From NCBI GenBank assembly GCA_964391015.1, contig CAYMKU010000021.1, positions 1 through 64,000 of the forward strand: 64,000 nt of DNA, written 5' to 3'. Positions 1 through 7,882 of the stretch are shown one piece after another. Source of the stretch: XYD12-FULL-36-8 sp964391015 (GTDB lineage Bacteria; Bacteroidota; Ignavibacteria; Ignavibacteriales; Ignavibacteriaceae). Every line of letters begins with the position of its first letter. The first letter of the stretch is position 1. The translations under genes were made by a program, and so were the position numbers. A model generated the notes under the pieces. It had not been told where the DNA came from. It did no database searches and saw only the letters and a program-made list of their open reading frames with translations.

Positions 1-109
1 AAACCCCTGTGTCTGTGAGCACTCCATCACAGTCGGTAAGTACCAATTTTATTTTCCTTACCTTACCATATATTGTCATAGATTGGGATTTGGGATTATT
101 CGGTTTCAT
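1..109 (-). CDS. HAD-superfamily phosphatase, KdsC-like (N-terminal fragment)
   Basis: Only the first 36 codons lie in the window; the rest runs off the left edge. After about 20 polar residues the translation reads KLVLTDCDGVLTDTGV, the first HAD motif DxDGVLTD in the form seen in 3-deoxy-manno-octulosonate-8-phosphate phosphatases and the phosphatase half of acylneuraminate cytidylyltransferase-type proteins. Such an enzyme would make Kdo or a related sugar acid for LPS, which fits the glycosyltransferases nearby. The ATG at 109 follows AAAGG at a good distance; an in-frame ATG at 79 is an alternative. The family call rests on one motif, so the exact substrate is open. Confidence 0.65.
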   Translation of the reverse strand, partial: MKPNNPKSQSMTIYGKVRKIKLVLTDCDGVLTDTGV

Positions 110-226
110 AAAATACCTTTGAATATTGCTTGAAATTACCCTTTTTGGGTACAGACACTATTTTTTTCAAATAAAATGGTTTTTAGGGGTTAGAAAAATA
201 AATTTTCATTTACACAGTAAAAAAAT

Positions 227-255
227 TTGACACACAGTTTAACTCTAATTATTTT
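227..255 (+). promoter_or_regulatory. possible sigma70-type promoter for the S66 peptidase
   Basis: TTGACA at 227-232 is followed after 17 bases by TATTTT at 250-255, upstream of the ATG at 291. The -35 box is perfect and the spacing ideal, but the -10 box is only a partial match. The gap of about 180 bases lies between divergent genes, so a promoter is expected somewhere here. Confidence 0.4.
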
Positions 256-290
256 CTAACCGTAAATTAACAAACTTCGGACTTACATCT

Positions 291-1232
291 ATGAGATATA
301 CTAAACCAAAGCGACTTCAAAAAGGAGACTTAATTGGAATAATTTCTCCTGCATCAACACCAGATGATTTATCAAGAATAAGTTCCGGTGTAAAATACCT
401 TGAAAAGTTGGGCTATAGTGTGTTGGTCGGCTCAAACGTTGGAAAAAATCATGGCTACTTAGCTGGTTCTGATGAAGAACGCCTTAACGATCTCCACAGT
501 ATGTTTAAGAATAAAAATGTTAAGGCAATCATGTGCGTGCGCGGCGGTTATGGTTCACCAAGATTATTAGACAAAATTGACTACAAGCTGATCAAAAAAA
601 ATCCGAAGATATTTGTTGGTTACAGCGATATTACTGCATTACAGATGGCGTTTTTGCAGAAGTCTAATCTTGTAACTTTCGCGGGTCCAATGCTTGCAGT
701 TGATTTTCATGAGGAAGTCAGCAGCTTCACTGAAGAATTTTTCTGGCAATTAGTTACTTCAAACAAAAAAATGGGGAGAATTAAAAATCCGAACGGTGAA
801 AAACTATATTGCTTAAGAAAGGGAAGTGCGAGAGGACAAATTATCGGTGGAAACTTAGCTTTGTTAGTTTCGCTTATGGGAACTCAATATTTTCCGGATA
901 TTCGAAATAAAATTCTTTTACTTGAAGACACGTGCGAAGCACCATATCGATTAGACCGTTTGATCAATCAATTACGAATTGCAAATGTATTTGAAAAAGT
1001 GAAAAGCGTTGTATTGGGTGCATTCACAGATTGTAAGGAACTGGATACAAGCAAAAAAACTTTAACCCTTGGTGAGGTAATTGAAGATTATTTTACTAAG
1101 ATTAAAAAGCCTGTTGTTTACAATTTTCAGCATGGACATATAAAGGATAACATCACAATTCCCTTTGGAATAAAAGTGAAGCTTAATGCTACACGCGGAT
1201 TTATGGAAATAGTAGAGGGAGCTGTCAGTTAA
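291..1232 (+). CDS. LD-carboxypeptidase, peptidase family S66 (LdcA/MccF type)
   Basis: The 313-residue cytoplasmic protein has the full S66 layout. The nucleophile Ser112 is in VGYSDITAL, the Glu of LLLEDTCEAPYRLDR is near 212-216, and the His of NFQHGHIKDN is near 281. In the family, LdcA removes the terminal D-Ala from muropeptide tetrapeptides during peptidoglycan recycling, while MccF members cleave microcin-type adducts; sequence alone does not choose between them. An amidase gene lies on the opposite strand and the two stop codons overlap by 8 bases, so both may act in wall turnover. The length is normal. There is no signal peptide. Confidence 0.9.
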   Translation: MRYTKPKRLQKGDLIGIISPASTPDDLSRISSGVKYLEKLGYSVLVGSNVGKNHGYLAGSDEERLNDLHSMFKNKNVKAIMCVRGGYGSPRLLDKIDYKLIKKNPKIFVGYSDITALQMAFLQKSNLVTFAGPMLAVDFHEEVSSFTEEFFWQLVTSNKKMGRIKNPNGEKLYCLRKGSARGQIIGGNLALLVSLMGTQYFPDIRNKILLLEDTCEAPYRLDRLINQLRIANVFEKVKSVVLGAFTDCKELDTSKKTLTLGEVIEDYFTKIKKPVVYNFQHGHIKDNITIPFGIKVKLNATRGFMEIVEGAVS

Positions 1233-1806
1233 GAATTTTCTCTACTTCGACTTTGATATAATTATTCTCAAGATATTTGTAAAGATTTTTCCCCGGACAA
1301 ACAGTTTGATTTGAATAACCCTTATGTGAAGCAATTGTTTCAGGAGAGATCTGATATTTTTTACAGCAATAAGCAATCAATTGTATCAGCGATTCTAATT
1401 GCTCATCACTTACTTCTTGCTCTTCAAAATTCCCCATACATGTAATAAGCAAATGTCCGGTTGGGTCATACTCGGTTGCAGTTTCGCCAACAGTAAAAAC
1501 ATTTCTGCCTTCATAGATATTTCCGTTTGGATCAATTAAAAAATGGTAAGGAATATCAACCCAATTTCTATCTTTTCCCATTCCCCACGTTTGAACATTT
1601 TTAATATGTTTTGGTGCATCATCACTTTTCTCAAATTTTGTTCCCTCATGATGAATCGTTATCCTTTCCGGTACATGTTGTTTAAATGGTAGTGGGTCAG
1701 CAGCGCCCCAAGCTGTACGAGAATTAATAATCACTTCTTTTGTTGTTGAACAGCTGATAAGAATTACTGATAACAAGAGAAAAAATAAAATTTTATTTTG
1801 CTTCAT
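1225..1806 (-). CDS. N-acetylmuramoyl-L-alanine amidase, lipoprotein (amidase_2/PGRP fold)
   Basis: The 193-residue protein starts with a lipoprotein signal peptide whose lipobox ends at Cys19 (LISC), so it should be lipid-anchored. The mature part is an amidase_2/PGRP domain: the zinc ligands look like His52 (TIHHEG), His161 and Cys170 (HKGYSNQTVCPG), with the conserved IPYHFLIDPNG segment between. Its family cleaves the bond between MurNAc and the stem peptide. I chose the ATG at 1806, inside the last codons of ispE (14-base overlap), over a TTG five codons upstream because the lipoprotein signal then begins correctly. It is the last gene of a leftward operon and ends tail-to-tail with the S66 peptidase. 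Confidence 0.87.
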   Translation of the reverse strand: MKQNKILFFLLLSVILISCSTTKEVIINSRTAWGAADPLPFKQHVPERITIHHEGTKFEKSDDAPKHIKNVQTWGMGKDRNWVDIPYHFLIDPNGNIYEGRNVFTVGETATEYDPTGHLLITCMGNFEEQEVSDEQLESLIQLIAYCCKKYQISPETIASHKGYSNQTVCPGKNLYKYLENNYIKVEVEKILN

Positions 1807-2629
1807 GATGCAAAAATACAAAATATTGAGTTCGAAAAGTTTCTAAAGCGCGTTCTGCCTTATCTAAATTCGGAAAGATGCCAAAGACTGTTGAACCGCT
1901 GCCTGTCATAAGCGAAAACATTGCTCCGTGCTTATATAATTCCTTTTTAATGTCTTCTATTTCAGGGTGAATATTTAAAACGACAGGTTCAAAATCATTT
2001 TTTATCTTATTTTGCATGAACAAAAAATCAAGTTCGCAATCATCAATAAGTTTTTTTAGCGGGTATGTCGGAATTGAGGGGACAACATTTTCGTATGCCC
2101 ATTTTGTTGAGACATGAATATGGGGATTCACAATAACTATTGGGTAGAGAAGCTTGCAATCTAATGCAGTTATATAATCGCCCCTACTTTCAGCATAAGA
2201 CGGATGAGGATTTAAAAAAAATGGAACATCAGCTCCAAGCTTTGCGGCTATATTGAATAATACAGAATCATCAACTTGAAGATTTAAAAACTTTTTCATT
2301 CCTTTTAATGCAGCAGCAGCATCCGAACTTCCGCCGCCTAATCCGGCACCAACAGGAATTCGTTTCTCCAATTCAATTTTCATCTTAATATTTATTTTTA
2401 TCTCAGCTTCAAGAAATTTTTTAGCTTTTACAACAAGATTATTTTCATTATTTAACTCAACATCGTTACAATTGAAATTGAATTCTGATGATTCTGAAAA
2501 GGAGAGAGTGTCAAATAAATTTATGGGGTAAAAAAATGTTTCAATATCATGATAGCCATCTTCTCTCTTACGAAGGATATTCAATCCTAAATTTATTTTT
2601 GCTGGCGTGTTAAGTACTAGTTTTTCCAT
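1793..2629 (-). CDS. ispE: 4-diphosphocytidyl-2-C-methyl-D-erythritol kinase
   Basis: This 278-residue GHMP kinase phosphorylates CDP-methylerythritol in the non-mevalonate (MEP) isoprenoid pathway. The N-terminal TPAKINLGL carries the catalytic Lys11, the glycine-rich ATP loop PVGAGLGGGSSDAAAAL is at 92-108, and LGADVPFF with the catalytic Asp134 follows. SLMTGSGSTVFGIF near 240-253 is the third GHMP motif. It overlaps the upstream methyltransferase gene by about 20 bases and the downstream amidase by 14, so translation is probably coupled. Confidence 0.95.
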   Translation of the reverse strand: MEKLVLNTPAKINLGLNILRKREDGYHDIETFFYPINLFDTLSFSESSEFNFNCNDVELNNENNLVVKAKKFLEAEIKINIKMKIELEKRIPVGAGLGGGSSDAAAALKGMKKFLNLQVDDSVLFNIAAKLGADVPFFLNPHPSYAESRGDYITALDCKLLYPIVIVNPHIHVSTKWAYENVVPSIPTYPLKKLIDDCELDFLFMQNKIKNDFEPVVLNIHPEIEDIKKELYKHGAMFSLMTGSGSTVFGIFPNLDKAERALETFRTQYFVFLHHEAK

Positions 2630-3491
2630 CCAGTAACTCTCTCAATTTTTTAATGTGATTAGGATTCGAGCCACAGCAGCCACCAATAAATGATGGTCTT
2701 CTGTAAATATAGCCCGACATAATTTTTGCATAGTTTAACGATGAGATTGCAGTGCCTATTTTCTTTGAATGATAATTTCCTGTGCCAAGATTCAAATAAA
2801 CAGCCCAATTAAAATTCAGTTTTATTCTACTAATCACTTTGTCAAAAATCTTAGGAGTTACGCAATTAAAGCCAACACAAAACGGAGTTTTATCTAAAAC
2901 GAACTTTACGATATCAGAAATATTTTCTCCGGAAAGTAAAGTGAGTTTATCCGTTACAAATAAACTTAAGATATATGGAATATTTTTTCTGTAACAATAA
3001 TCACATATTATTTTTATTTCATCAAAGTGGCTTTGAGTTTCGTTAAGCACAAAGTCACATCCATTTTTCATTAGTTCATCAATATGTCGTTTATGATTCC
3101 ACTCCAATTTTTTCATCGCGACATTTCTCTCAACTTGATAGCAATCTTCGGCGGGAGCATTTGAGCCAGCAATCAAAACATTTTTACCCTCTGCTGCATC
3201 TTTCGCTAACTGCACAGAAACCTTAACAAATTGTTCAAAATTAATTTTGCTTTGTGAGCTAACCGCGACTGGATTTGTGCGAAATGTGTTCGTAGTGATA
3301 ATATCTGCACCTGCGTTTACGTAACTTTTATGTACTTTAAAAACCAGATCTGGATTATTTATATTTGCTAACGTTGTCCACAATTCACCTTCAGATTTTA
3401 TTCCTCTCTGTTGAAGCAAACTTCCCATCGCTCCATCGAGAAGCATTGGTCTGTTAATTTTTCGTGCGAATGTGAATGGGTTAAAGTTCAT
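2610..3491 (-). CDS. homocysteine S-methyltransferase family protein
   Basis: The 293-residue protein is a single Hcy-binding barrel. The zinc-thiolate ligands are Cys210 (GFNCVTP) and the pair Cys272-Cys273 (GGCCGSNPNHI). The N-terminal LLDGAMGSLLQQRG is the usual first strand and NTFRTNP the third. Members methylate homocysteine with methylmethionine, S-adenosylmethionine or methylcobalamin-linked donors; a stand-alone barrel like this is closer to MmuM or the first MetH module than to full MetH. The ATG at 3491 was preferred to a TTG two codons upstream. It lies between the GT9 genes and ispE, with no obvious pathway link. Confidence 0.85.
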   Translation of the reverse strand: MNFNPFTFARKINRPMLLDGAMGSLLQQRGIKSEGELWTTLANINNPDLVFKVHKSYVNAGADIITTNTFRTNPVAVSSQSKINFEQFVKVSVQLAKDAAEGKNVLIAGSNAPAEDCYQVERNVAMKKLEWNHKRHIDELMKNGCDFVLNETQSHFDEIKIICDYCYRKNIPYILSLFVTDKLTLLSGENISDIVKFVLDKTPFCVGFNCVTPKIFDKVISRIKLNFNWAVYLNLGTGNYHSKKIGTAISSLNYAKIMSGYIYRRPSFIGGCCGSNPNHIKKLRELLDGKTST

Positions 3492-3557
3492 ATCCAACAG
3501 AACACTGATGTAACAAATTAATGTAGATTAAATCGGTGCAGATCAGTTGAATCATTA

Positions 3558-4718
3558 TCATCTGTGCCTGTCACCATGTGGTGCTATTGATTTTGTCTTT
3601 GAATATTTTTCAATTTCATCAACTATTTTGTCAAGGTCAATCATCTTAATGCACTCAAGATCATAAGGACACTCCTTTTTCCAACATGGCGAACAAAATA
3701 GATTTTCTTGATAAAGTTTAACACCACGATCATAGAGATCAATTTCCGTCCAGCAGCTAACGCCAAACCAAGCGATTACATATTTCTTTAATGCAATTGC
3801 GAGATGCATGCCGAACGAATCCCCAGTGACTACAATGTCAGCCAGATTTTCGAAGCATGTACCTCTCCGTACACCTTGGTCAGTTGGTGTATTTATAATT
3901 TGGTTTGGAAAATGTGAGTAGATGGTTTGGTTTCTTTCGGTATCTTCAGGTCCGCCAAGAAGAACAATCTTAAATCCTTTTTTGTGCGAGAGTAATTTCT
4001 CGATCAATTGAACATGCTGATCAATGGTCATCTTTTTATTTGGGTACAGCAATGAGCATCCTGTATTAAATCCGATTACAAAATCATTTTCATTTATTCC
4101 GACTTCCTTTTTGTAATGTTCAATGAGGTTCAATTCCTCAACAGTTAAGTTGAAAATATAATCATCGCGATGATAATCAACTTCAAAAGTTTCTGCAAGA
4201 TAATCTTGTCCTGTTCGTTTATTCACTTTGAACTTAAGATGATCGTCCATTCCCAAGTTATAATTATAGTACGCTCCCTCATTCATCGGAATAATTTTTC
4301 CGTTTTTATTCAATCCGAATCCTAATTTTTTCTTTGCGTTAACTGAGTTTAACAATGCACACGACCGCTGAGATTTATCAACGTTTAACGCTAAGTCATA
4401 TTCAATCTGTGAAATTATCGCCACAGATTCTGCATTATAAATAAACACTTGATCAATTAAATGATTATTAAAAAGTAATGGTGCGGCATTGTTGAGTGTT
4501 ATCCAATGAATTGTTGACTCGGAATATTTTCTTTTTAATGCTGGCAGTTGTGCAGTTGTCATTAGTACATCGCCCATTGCATCAAAATTTATAATTAGGA
4601 TTTTAGTTCCGATTGCAATATTGTCCTTACAACCGTCAGTCCAACAATTATGATCTGGATAGCAAGGTTTGTAGCCGGTAAATCTTTTACAGGAAGGAAC
4701 TGAATTTTGTTCACTCAT
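3558..4718 (-). CDS. glycosyltransferase family 9 (heptosyltransferase-like) with cysteine clusters
   Basis: About 386 residues. The GT9 (WaaF/WaaC) fold begins at TKILIINFDAMGDVLMTT, and the nucleotide-sugar site lies near VVTGDSFGMHLAIALKKYVIAWFG in the C-terminal half. It probably adds heptose or another sugar to LPS core at the inner membrane. Two cysteine clusters frame the fold: N-terminal C-x8-C-x5-C-x4-C within the first 35 residues, and C-terminal CSPCWKKECPYDLEC. The second recurs in the GT9 at 9173 and in the remnant at 7766. The ATG at 4718 is 4 bases past the stop of the upstream GT9; AAGGAGG sits inside that gene's end, rather far (15 bases) from the ATG. Confidence 0.85.
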   Translation of the reverse strand: MSEQNSVPSCKRFTGYKPCYPDHNCWTDGCKDNIAIGTKILIINFDAMGDVLMTTAQLPALKRKYSESTIHWITLNNAAPLLFNNHLIDQVFIYNAESVAIISQIEYDLALNVDKSQRSCALLNSVNAKKKLGFGLNKNGKIIPMNEGAYYNYNLGMDDHLKFKVNKRTGQDYLAETFEVDYHRDDYIFNLTVEELNLIEHYKKEVGINENDFVIGFNTGCSLLYPNKKMTIDQHVQLIEKLLSHKKGFKIVLLGGPEDTERNQTIYSHFPNQIINTPTDQGVRRGTCFENLADIVVTGDSFGMHLAIALKKYVIAWFGVSCWTEIDLYDRGVKLYQENLFCSPCWKKECPYDLECIKMIDLDKIVDEIEKYSKTKSIAPHGDRHR

Positions 4719-4722
4719 ACTT

Positions 4723-5715
4723 TTATAAATTAACCTCCTTGTATAGCTGTAAAAACGAATTAAATACTTTGTCAACAGAAATTGCATCAATGCTGTGCTG
4801 TTGAGAACGGATTGAAATAAATTTATCCGACAATGGCTGCCAGCTTATGAAATTCCATTCGTAATCAGGATACAAAGCAACGATCGGTAAATTAAATGCT
4901 GATGCAATGTGCACAGCCGATGTATCTGGTGTTATAATCATATCTGAATTTCTTATATAAGATGCAAAATGCTGAAATGATTGAAAAGTATTTCTGCTAA
5001 TATTTCTTTTTGAAATTTGATTCACAATTTTCTCAGCAGTTGTATTATCATCTTTAGTGGATAAAATTAGAAAGTGCCAATTACTTTTCGTATCGTCTAT
5101 TTTGTTTAGGAGTTCAATCCACTTTTCAGTTGACCAATACCTTATATCTGCTCCGGCGGAAATGTTCAGCGCTAATATTTTATGGGTTTCTTTAATCGGT
5201 TTCAATTCTTCCCAAACATCTTGATTTTCCTTCTCACCAAGATACAATTTAGGTTTGACTTCTTTTTCAGCAAACTTGAAATTCACTTTCTCCAAAAGCA
5301 GTTTAATCCTTTCGATGATATGAGTCTTTTCCTTCGGTGGTCTCGGAATTGAAATATCAAGCTTGTCATTTTCATCAAATTTAAATCCAGCAGTAGTTCT
5401 CGCATGAATTATTTTTCTTATGAGACGAGATGTGCTTGAAGGATCATCATTCAAATCAATAAGAAGATCAAACTTTACTCTGCTTAAATAAATTATCTTA
5501 AACCATAACAAAAAATTCTTATTTGCAAAATAAACTTTGTCTATGAACTGATTATACTTTAGTGCCTCACGATTTTTACTTAGAGTAAGCAAATGTATTT
5601 CAGCTTTAGGTTCATTTTTCTTGATAACCTCAAAAACAAAAGAGGAAATAATTATATCTCCAATCTTGCCTAAGCGAACAACTAAAATCTTTTTGCGTTT
5701 TTGAGAAGGATTCAT
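4723..5715 (-). CDS. glycosyltransferase family 9 (ADP-heptose:LPS heptosyltransferase-like)
   Basis: The 330-residue protein opens with KKILVVRLGKIGDIIISSFV, the GT9 N-terminal motif, and has LALNISAGADIRYWSTEKW in the middle and MIITPDTSAVHIASAFNLP near 265-283 (the nucleotide-sugar binding D-T/S-x-x-x-H-x-A-x-A element). Unlike its neighbours it lacks the C-terminal cysteine cluster. It is the first gene of the leftward operon 5715-1225 and would act in LPS core or surface glycan assembly. The 182 bases upstream separate it from a divergent gene. Confidence 0.87.
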   Translation of the reverse strand: MNPSQKRKKILVVRLGKIGDIIISSFVFEVIKKNEPKAEIHLLTLSKNREALKYNQFIDKVYFANKNFLLWFKIIYLSRVKFDLLIDLNDDPSSTSRLIRKIIHARTTAGFKFDENDKLDISIPRPPKEKTHIIERIKLLLEKVNFKFAEKEVKPKLYLGEKENQDVWEELKPIKETHKILALNISAGADIRYWSTEKWIELLNKIDDTKSNWHFLILSTKDDNTTAEKIVNQISKRNISRNTFQSFQHFASYIRNSDMIITPDTSAVHIASAFNLPIVALYPDYEWNFISWQPLSDKFISIRSQQHSIDAISVDKVFNSFLQLYKEVNL

Positions 5716-5897
5716 TTCTTGAGTGACAATCTTGAACTATCGAAATTGATTACTATAACTGATTTTAATAAGTTTTATTACCAAATCTAATAAATAAATT
5801 GTTTTTATGTGATTGTTACACTTTGTGCGAAAAATATTTAGTGAATCATTTGGCGAGACTTTAGAAAAATTTATTTCGAATATACTAAAGATAACTA

Positions 5898-6782
5898 ATG
5901 AAGACCCAACTAAGAGATCTATTTATTATAGAATCGCTTAAAAAAATTTTCAATGAGTTTAAGTCTGAACTTGATAACCTAGAAGATTTGTGTGAATTAA
6001 AAGAATTAAGATTTGATGGAAAAGCACCCCCAAATTATGAAAAAGGTATTGTGCAACAATATTATTTGTTGCGCTATTTCTATATTTATGTTGCTGAGTA
6101 TAATTATATCTATGACCGCATTCTTAAACTACGATTCTTAGACCCTTCCGAGCTAAAAATTTTCTCAATAGGAGCTGGCTGTGGACTAGATTTTTACGGT
6201 TTATATTTTTCCTTAAAAGCAATTAATCAAAAATTGCGCTGCACGAATTATTACGGAATCGACAAAGTAGAATGGTGCAGTAGAGATTTAATGTTCATTG
6301 AGCCGAACATTGATCACAATGATGTTACGAGTCTTAATGTGATAGATAATTTTATTAACGTATTAATGTTTCCAAAATCAATAAGTGAATTTGATAAACC
6401 CAACTTTATAAAATTAAAAGAAATAATTCGTAATTCACACATCAAGAATGACAGAATGATAATTGTTTCTTCAATTCGGGACAGAAATGTTTCTGATGCG
6501 GATCGGGTATTAGAAATAGTCAAAATTTTTTTAGATAGGGGTTTCACCAATATCGACGAAACAAGTAACAAATTTCAAAATTGTTTACCACGATTCGCTC
6601 AACATCCGGTAACTATAAGCTACCCAACAAATATTGAAACATTTCTTAAAGATCTAGTAAAGTATTGTATGGATAAAAAGAAAAAGTCATGCAATCAATC
6701 TTGCAAAGCTGTTTTTGACAAAAATCCGATGAAGTGTTTTGATTATATGACCTTTCAAATATACAGATTAGAAAAAAAATGA
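5898..6782 (+). CDS. uncharacterised class I methyltransferase-like protein, partner of the DUF1848 gene
   Basis: I cannot assign this 294-residue protein to a named family. KIFSIGAGCGLDFYGL at 87-102 resembles methyltransferase motif I (hydrophobic strand, then GxGxG-like turn), and YYGIDKVEW with Asp112 fits motif II, the SAM ribose-binding acidic residue. A third strand appears as MIIVSSI. The last 45 residues contain four cysteines spaced C-x7-C-x3-C-x10-C, which may bind metal. It overlaps the DUF1848 gene by ATGA, so the two are co-translated. No clear SD precedes the ATG. It faces away from the GT9 operon and looks like an insertion. A SAM-binding role is inference. Confidence 0.6.
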   Translation: MKTQLRDLFIIESLKKIFNEFKSELDNLEDLCELKELRFDGKAPPNYEKGIVQQYYLLRYFYIYVAEYNYIYDRILKLRFLDPSELKIFSIGAGCGLDFYGLYFSLKAINQKLRCTNYYGIDKVEWCSRDLMFIEPNIDHNDVTSLNVIDNFINVLMFPKSISEFDKPNFIKLKEIIRNSHIKNDRMIIVSSIRDRNVSDADRVLEIVKIFLDRGFTNIDETSNKFQNCLPRFAQHPVTISYPTNIETFLKDLVKYCMDKKKKSCNQSCKAVFDKNPMKCFDYMTFQIYRLEKK

Positions 6783-7744
6783 TAATCAGTGCTAGCAGAC
6801 GAACTGATATAGCTGCTTATTATAGTAAATGGTTTTTTAACAGAATTAGAGAAGGTTTTTGTACAGTACCAAATCCATTCAATATCAAACAAATTTCATT
6901 AGTCGATTTGTCACCAGCTCAAGTCGATGTAATTGTATTTTGGACTAGAAATGCTTCTCCGATGCTTCAGCATTTAGACTTTTTAACCGATAAAGGTTAT
7001 AGATATTATTTCCAATATACAATTAACAATTACCCTTTAAAGTATGAAAAGTATAATCCAACGCTAACTCAGAGCGTTAAAGTTTTTAATGCGATCTCTA
7101 AAAATATTGGGAAAGGAAAGATTATTTGGAGATATGATCCGATTATTTTGTCCGAAGATTTATCCTTTAACTATCACAAAGCTAATTTTGATAGTATCCT
7201 AAATGAAATTGGGACATTCACAAAAAGAATTGTAATTAGTGTTGTAGACATGTATAAGAAAACAAGGAACCGTTTAGATGCAAACAATGTAAATTATAAT
7301 CCAGATCAATTTCAACACCCTCAAATGGAAGAATTACTATTTTTCATTGTACAAAAGGCCAGCAAAAATGGAATCGAGGTGCAAAGTTGTTCTGAATCAA
7401 TTGATCTAGATCATTTAGGGATTAAGCATGGCAAATGTATTGATGACGTTTTAATAAACAGTGAATTTGGTTCTATTCTTAGATTCAAAAAAGATAAATC
7501 CCAGCGATTAGCATGTGGATGCACTGAGAGTAAAGACATTGGAATGAATGATACTTGTTTGATGGGCTGTGAATATTGTTACGCCACTGTTTCACATAAA
7601 AAAGTTGTAAGTAATCACAAGAAACATGATCCGAATTTCCCTTCCTTAATAAAACATGAATTGACTTATGATATGACAACGAAAATTGAAGATTTTAAAA
7701 AGATTAGATTAAGTGAATCGTCACAAATCGGATTTGAATTTTAA
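6779..7744 (+). CDS. DUF1848 family protein with C-terminal CX3CX2C motif
   Basis: The 321-residue protein starts MIISASRRTDIAAYYSKWF and carries VDVIVFWTRN near 49-58, both typical of DUF1848. The core looks like a TIM-barrel-type protein (KIIWRYDPIIL, RIVISVVDMY). The C-terminal part has Cys246-x-Cys248 followed by Cys260-x3-Cys264-x2-Cys267 and then YA, which is the spacing of the radical-SAM iron-sulfur motif, but here at the C-terminus rather than in the first strand. Cys204 and Cys220 are further possible ligands. The family has no established function as far as I know. Its start overlaps the stop of the methyltransferase-like gene (ATGA). Confidence 0.85.
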   Translation: MIISASRRTDIAAYYSKWFFNRIREGFCTVPNPFNIKQISLVDLSPAQVDVIVFWTRNASPMLQHLDFLTDKGYRYYFQYTINNYPLKYEKYNPTLTQSVKVFNAISKNIGKGKIIWRYDPIILSEDLSFNYHKANFDSILNEIGTFTKRIVISVVDMYKKTRNRLDANNVNYNPDQFQHPQMEELLFFIVQKASKNGIEVQSCSESIDLDHLGIKHGKCIDDVLINSEFGSILRFKKDKSQRLACGCTESKDIGMNDTCLMGCEYCYATVSHKKVVSNHKKHDPNFPSLIKHELTYDMTTKIEDFKKIRLSESSQIGFEF

Positions 7745-7765
7745 AATAATGAAAACTTGATCAGA

Positions 7766-7882
7766 TTAGTAAATCATTTTGAATTTTTCGATCTTCCTTA
7801 AAAACTCACTAACTGACAATTCTATCATACACTCATGGTTGTAAGGGCATTCAGGCTTGCTACAGTAATGTATGATAAATCT
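7766..7882 (-). pseudogene. remnant of a GT9 glycosyltransferase gene (C-terminal 38 codons)
   Basis: Reading leftward in the ATPase frame, the codons directly after the ATPase stop give IIHYCSKPECPYNHECM, then ELSVSEFLRK, then a TAA. The intact GT9 at 9173-10177 ends with LHCIICNKLECPYNHECM and LSVDEVLRK. The DNA also aligns by eye over about 75 bases, with roughly a quarter of positions different and a one-base indel. No start or N-terminal part remains, so this is the tail of a GT9 gene whose 5' part was lost, with the ATPase gene now adjoining it. The divergence argues against a recent copy of the neighbour. Confidence 0.8.

Noticed and set aside
137..151. Palindrome TACCC-TTTTT-GGGTA upstream of the HAD phosphatase gene
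   Set aside because: Five-base arms occur by chance and no second copy or link to a regulator is seen.
3498..3590. Repeat-like sequence with GTGCAGATCAGTT and ATCTGTGCCTGTCACC
   Set aside because: It resembles dispersed intergenic sequences containing ATCTGTG, but only one partial copy is present and part of it lies inside the GT9 3' end, so a repeat cannot be supported.
7485..7679. Minus-strand cysteine/histidine-rich frame inside the DUF1848 gene
   Set aside because: Its composition is the antisense of the cysteine motif region; no start signal.
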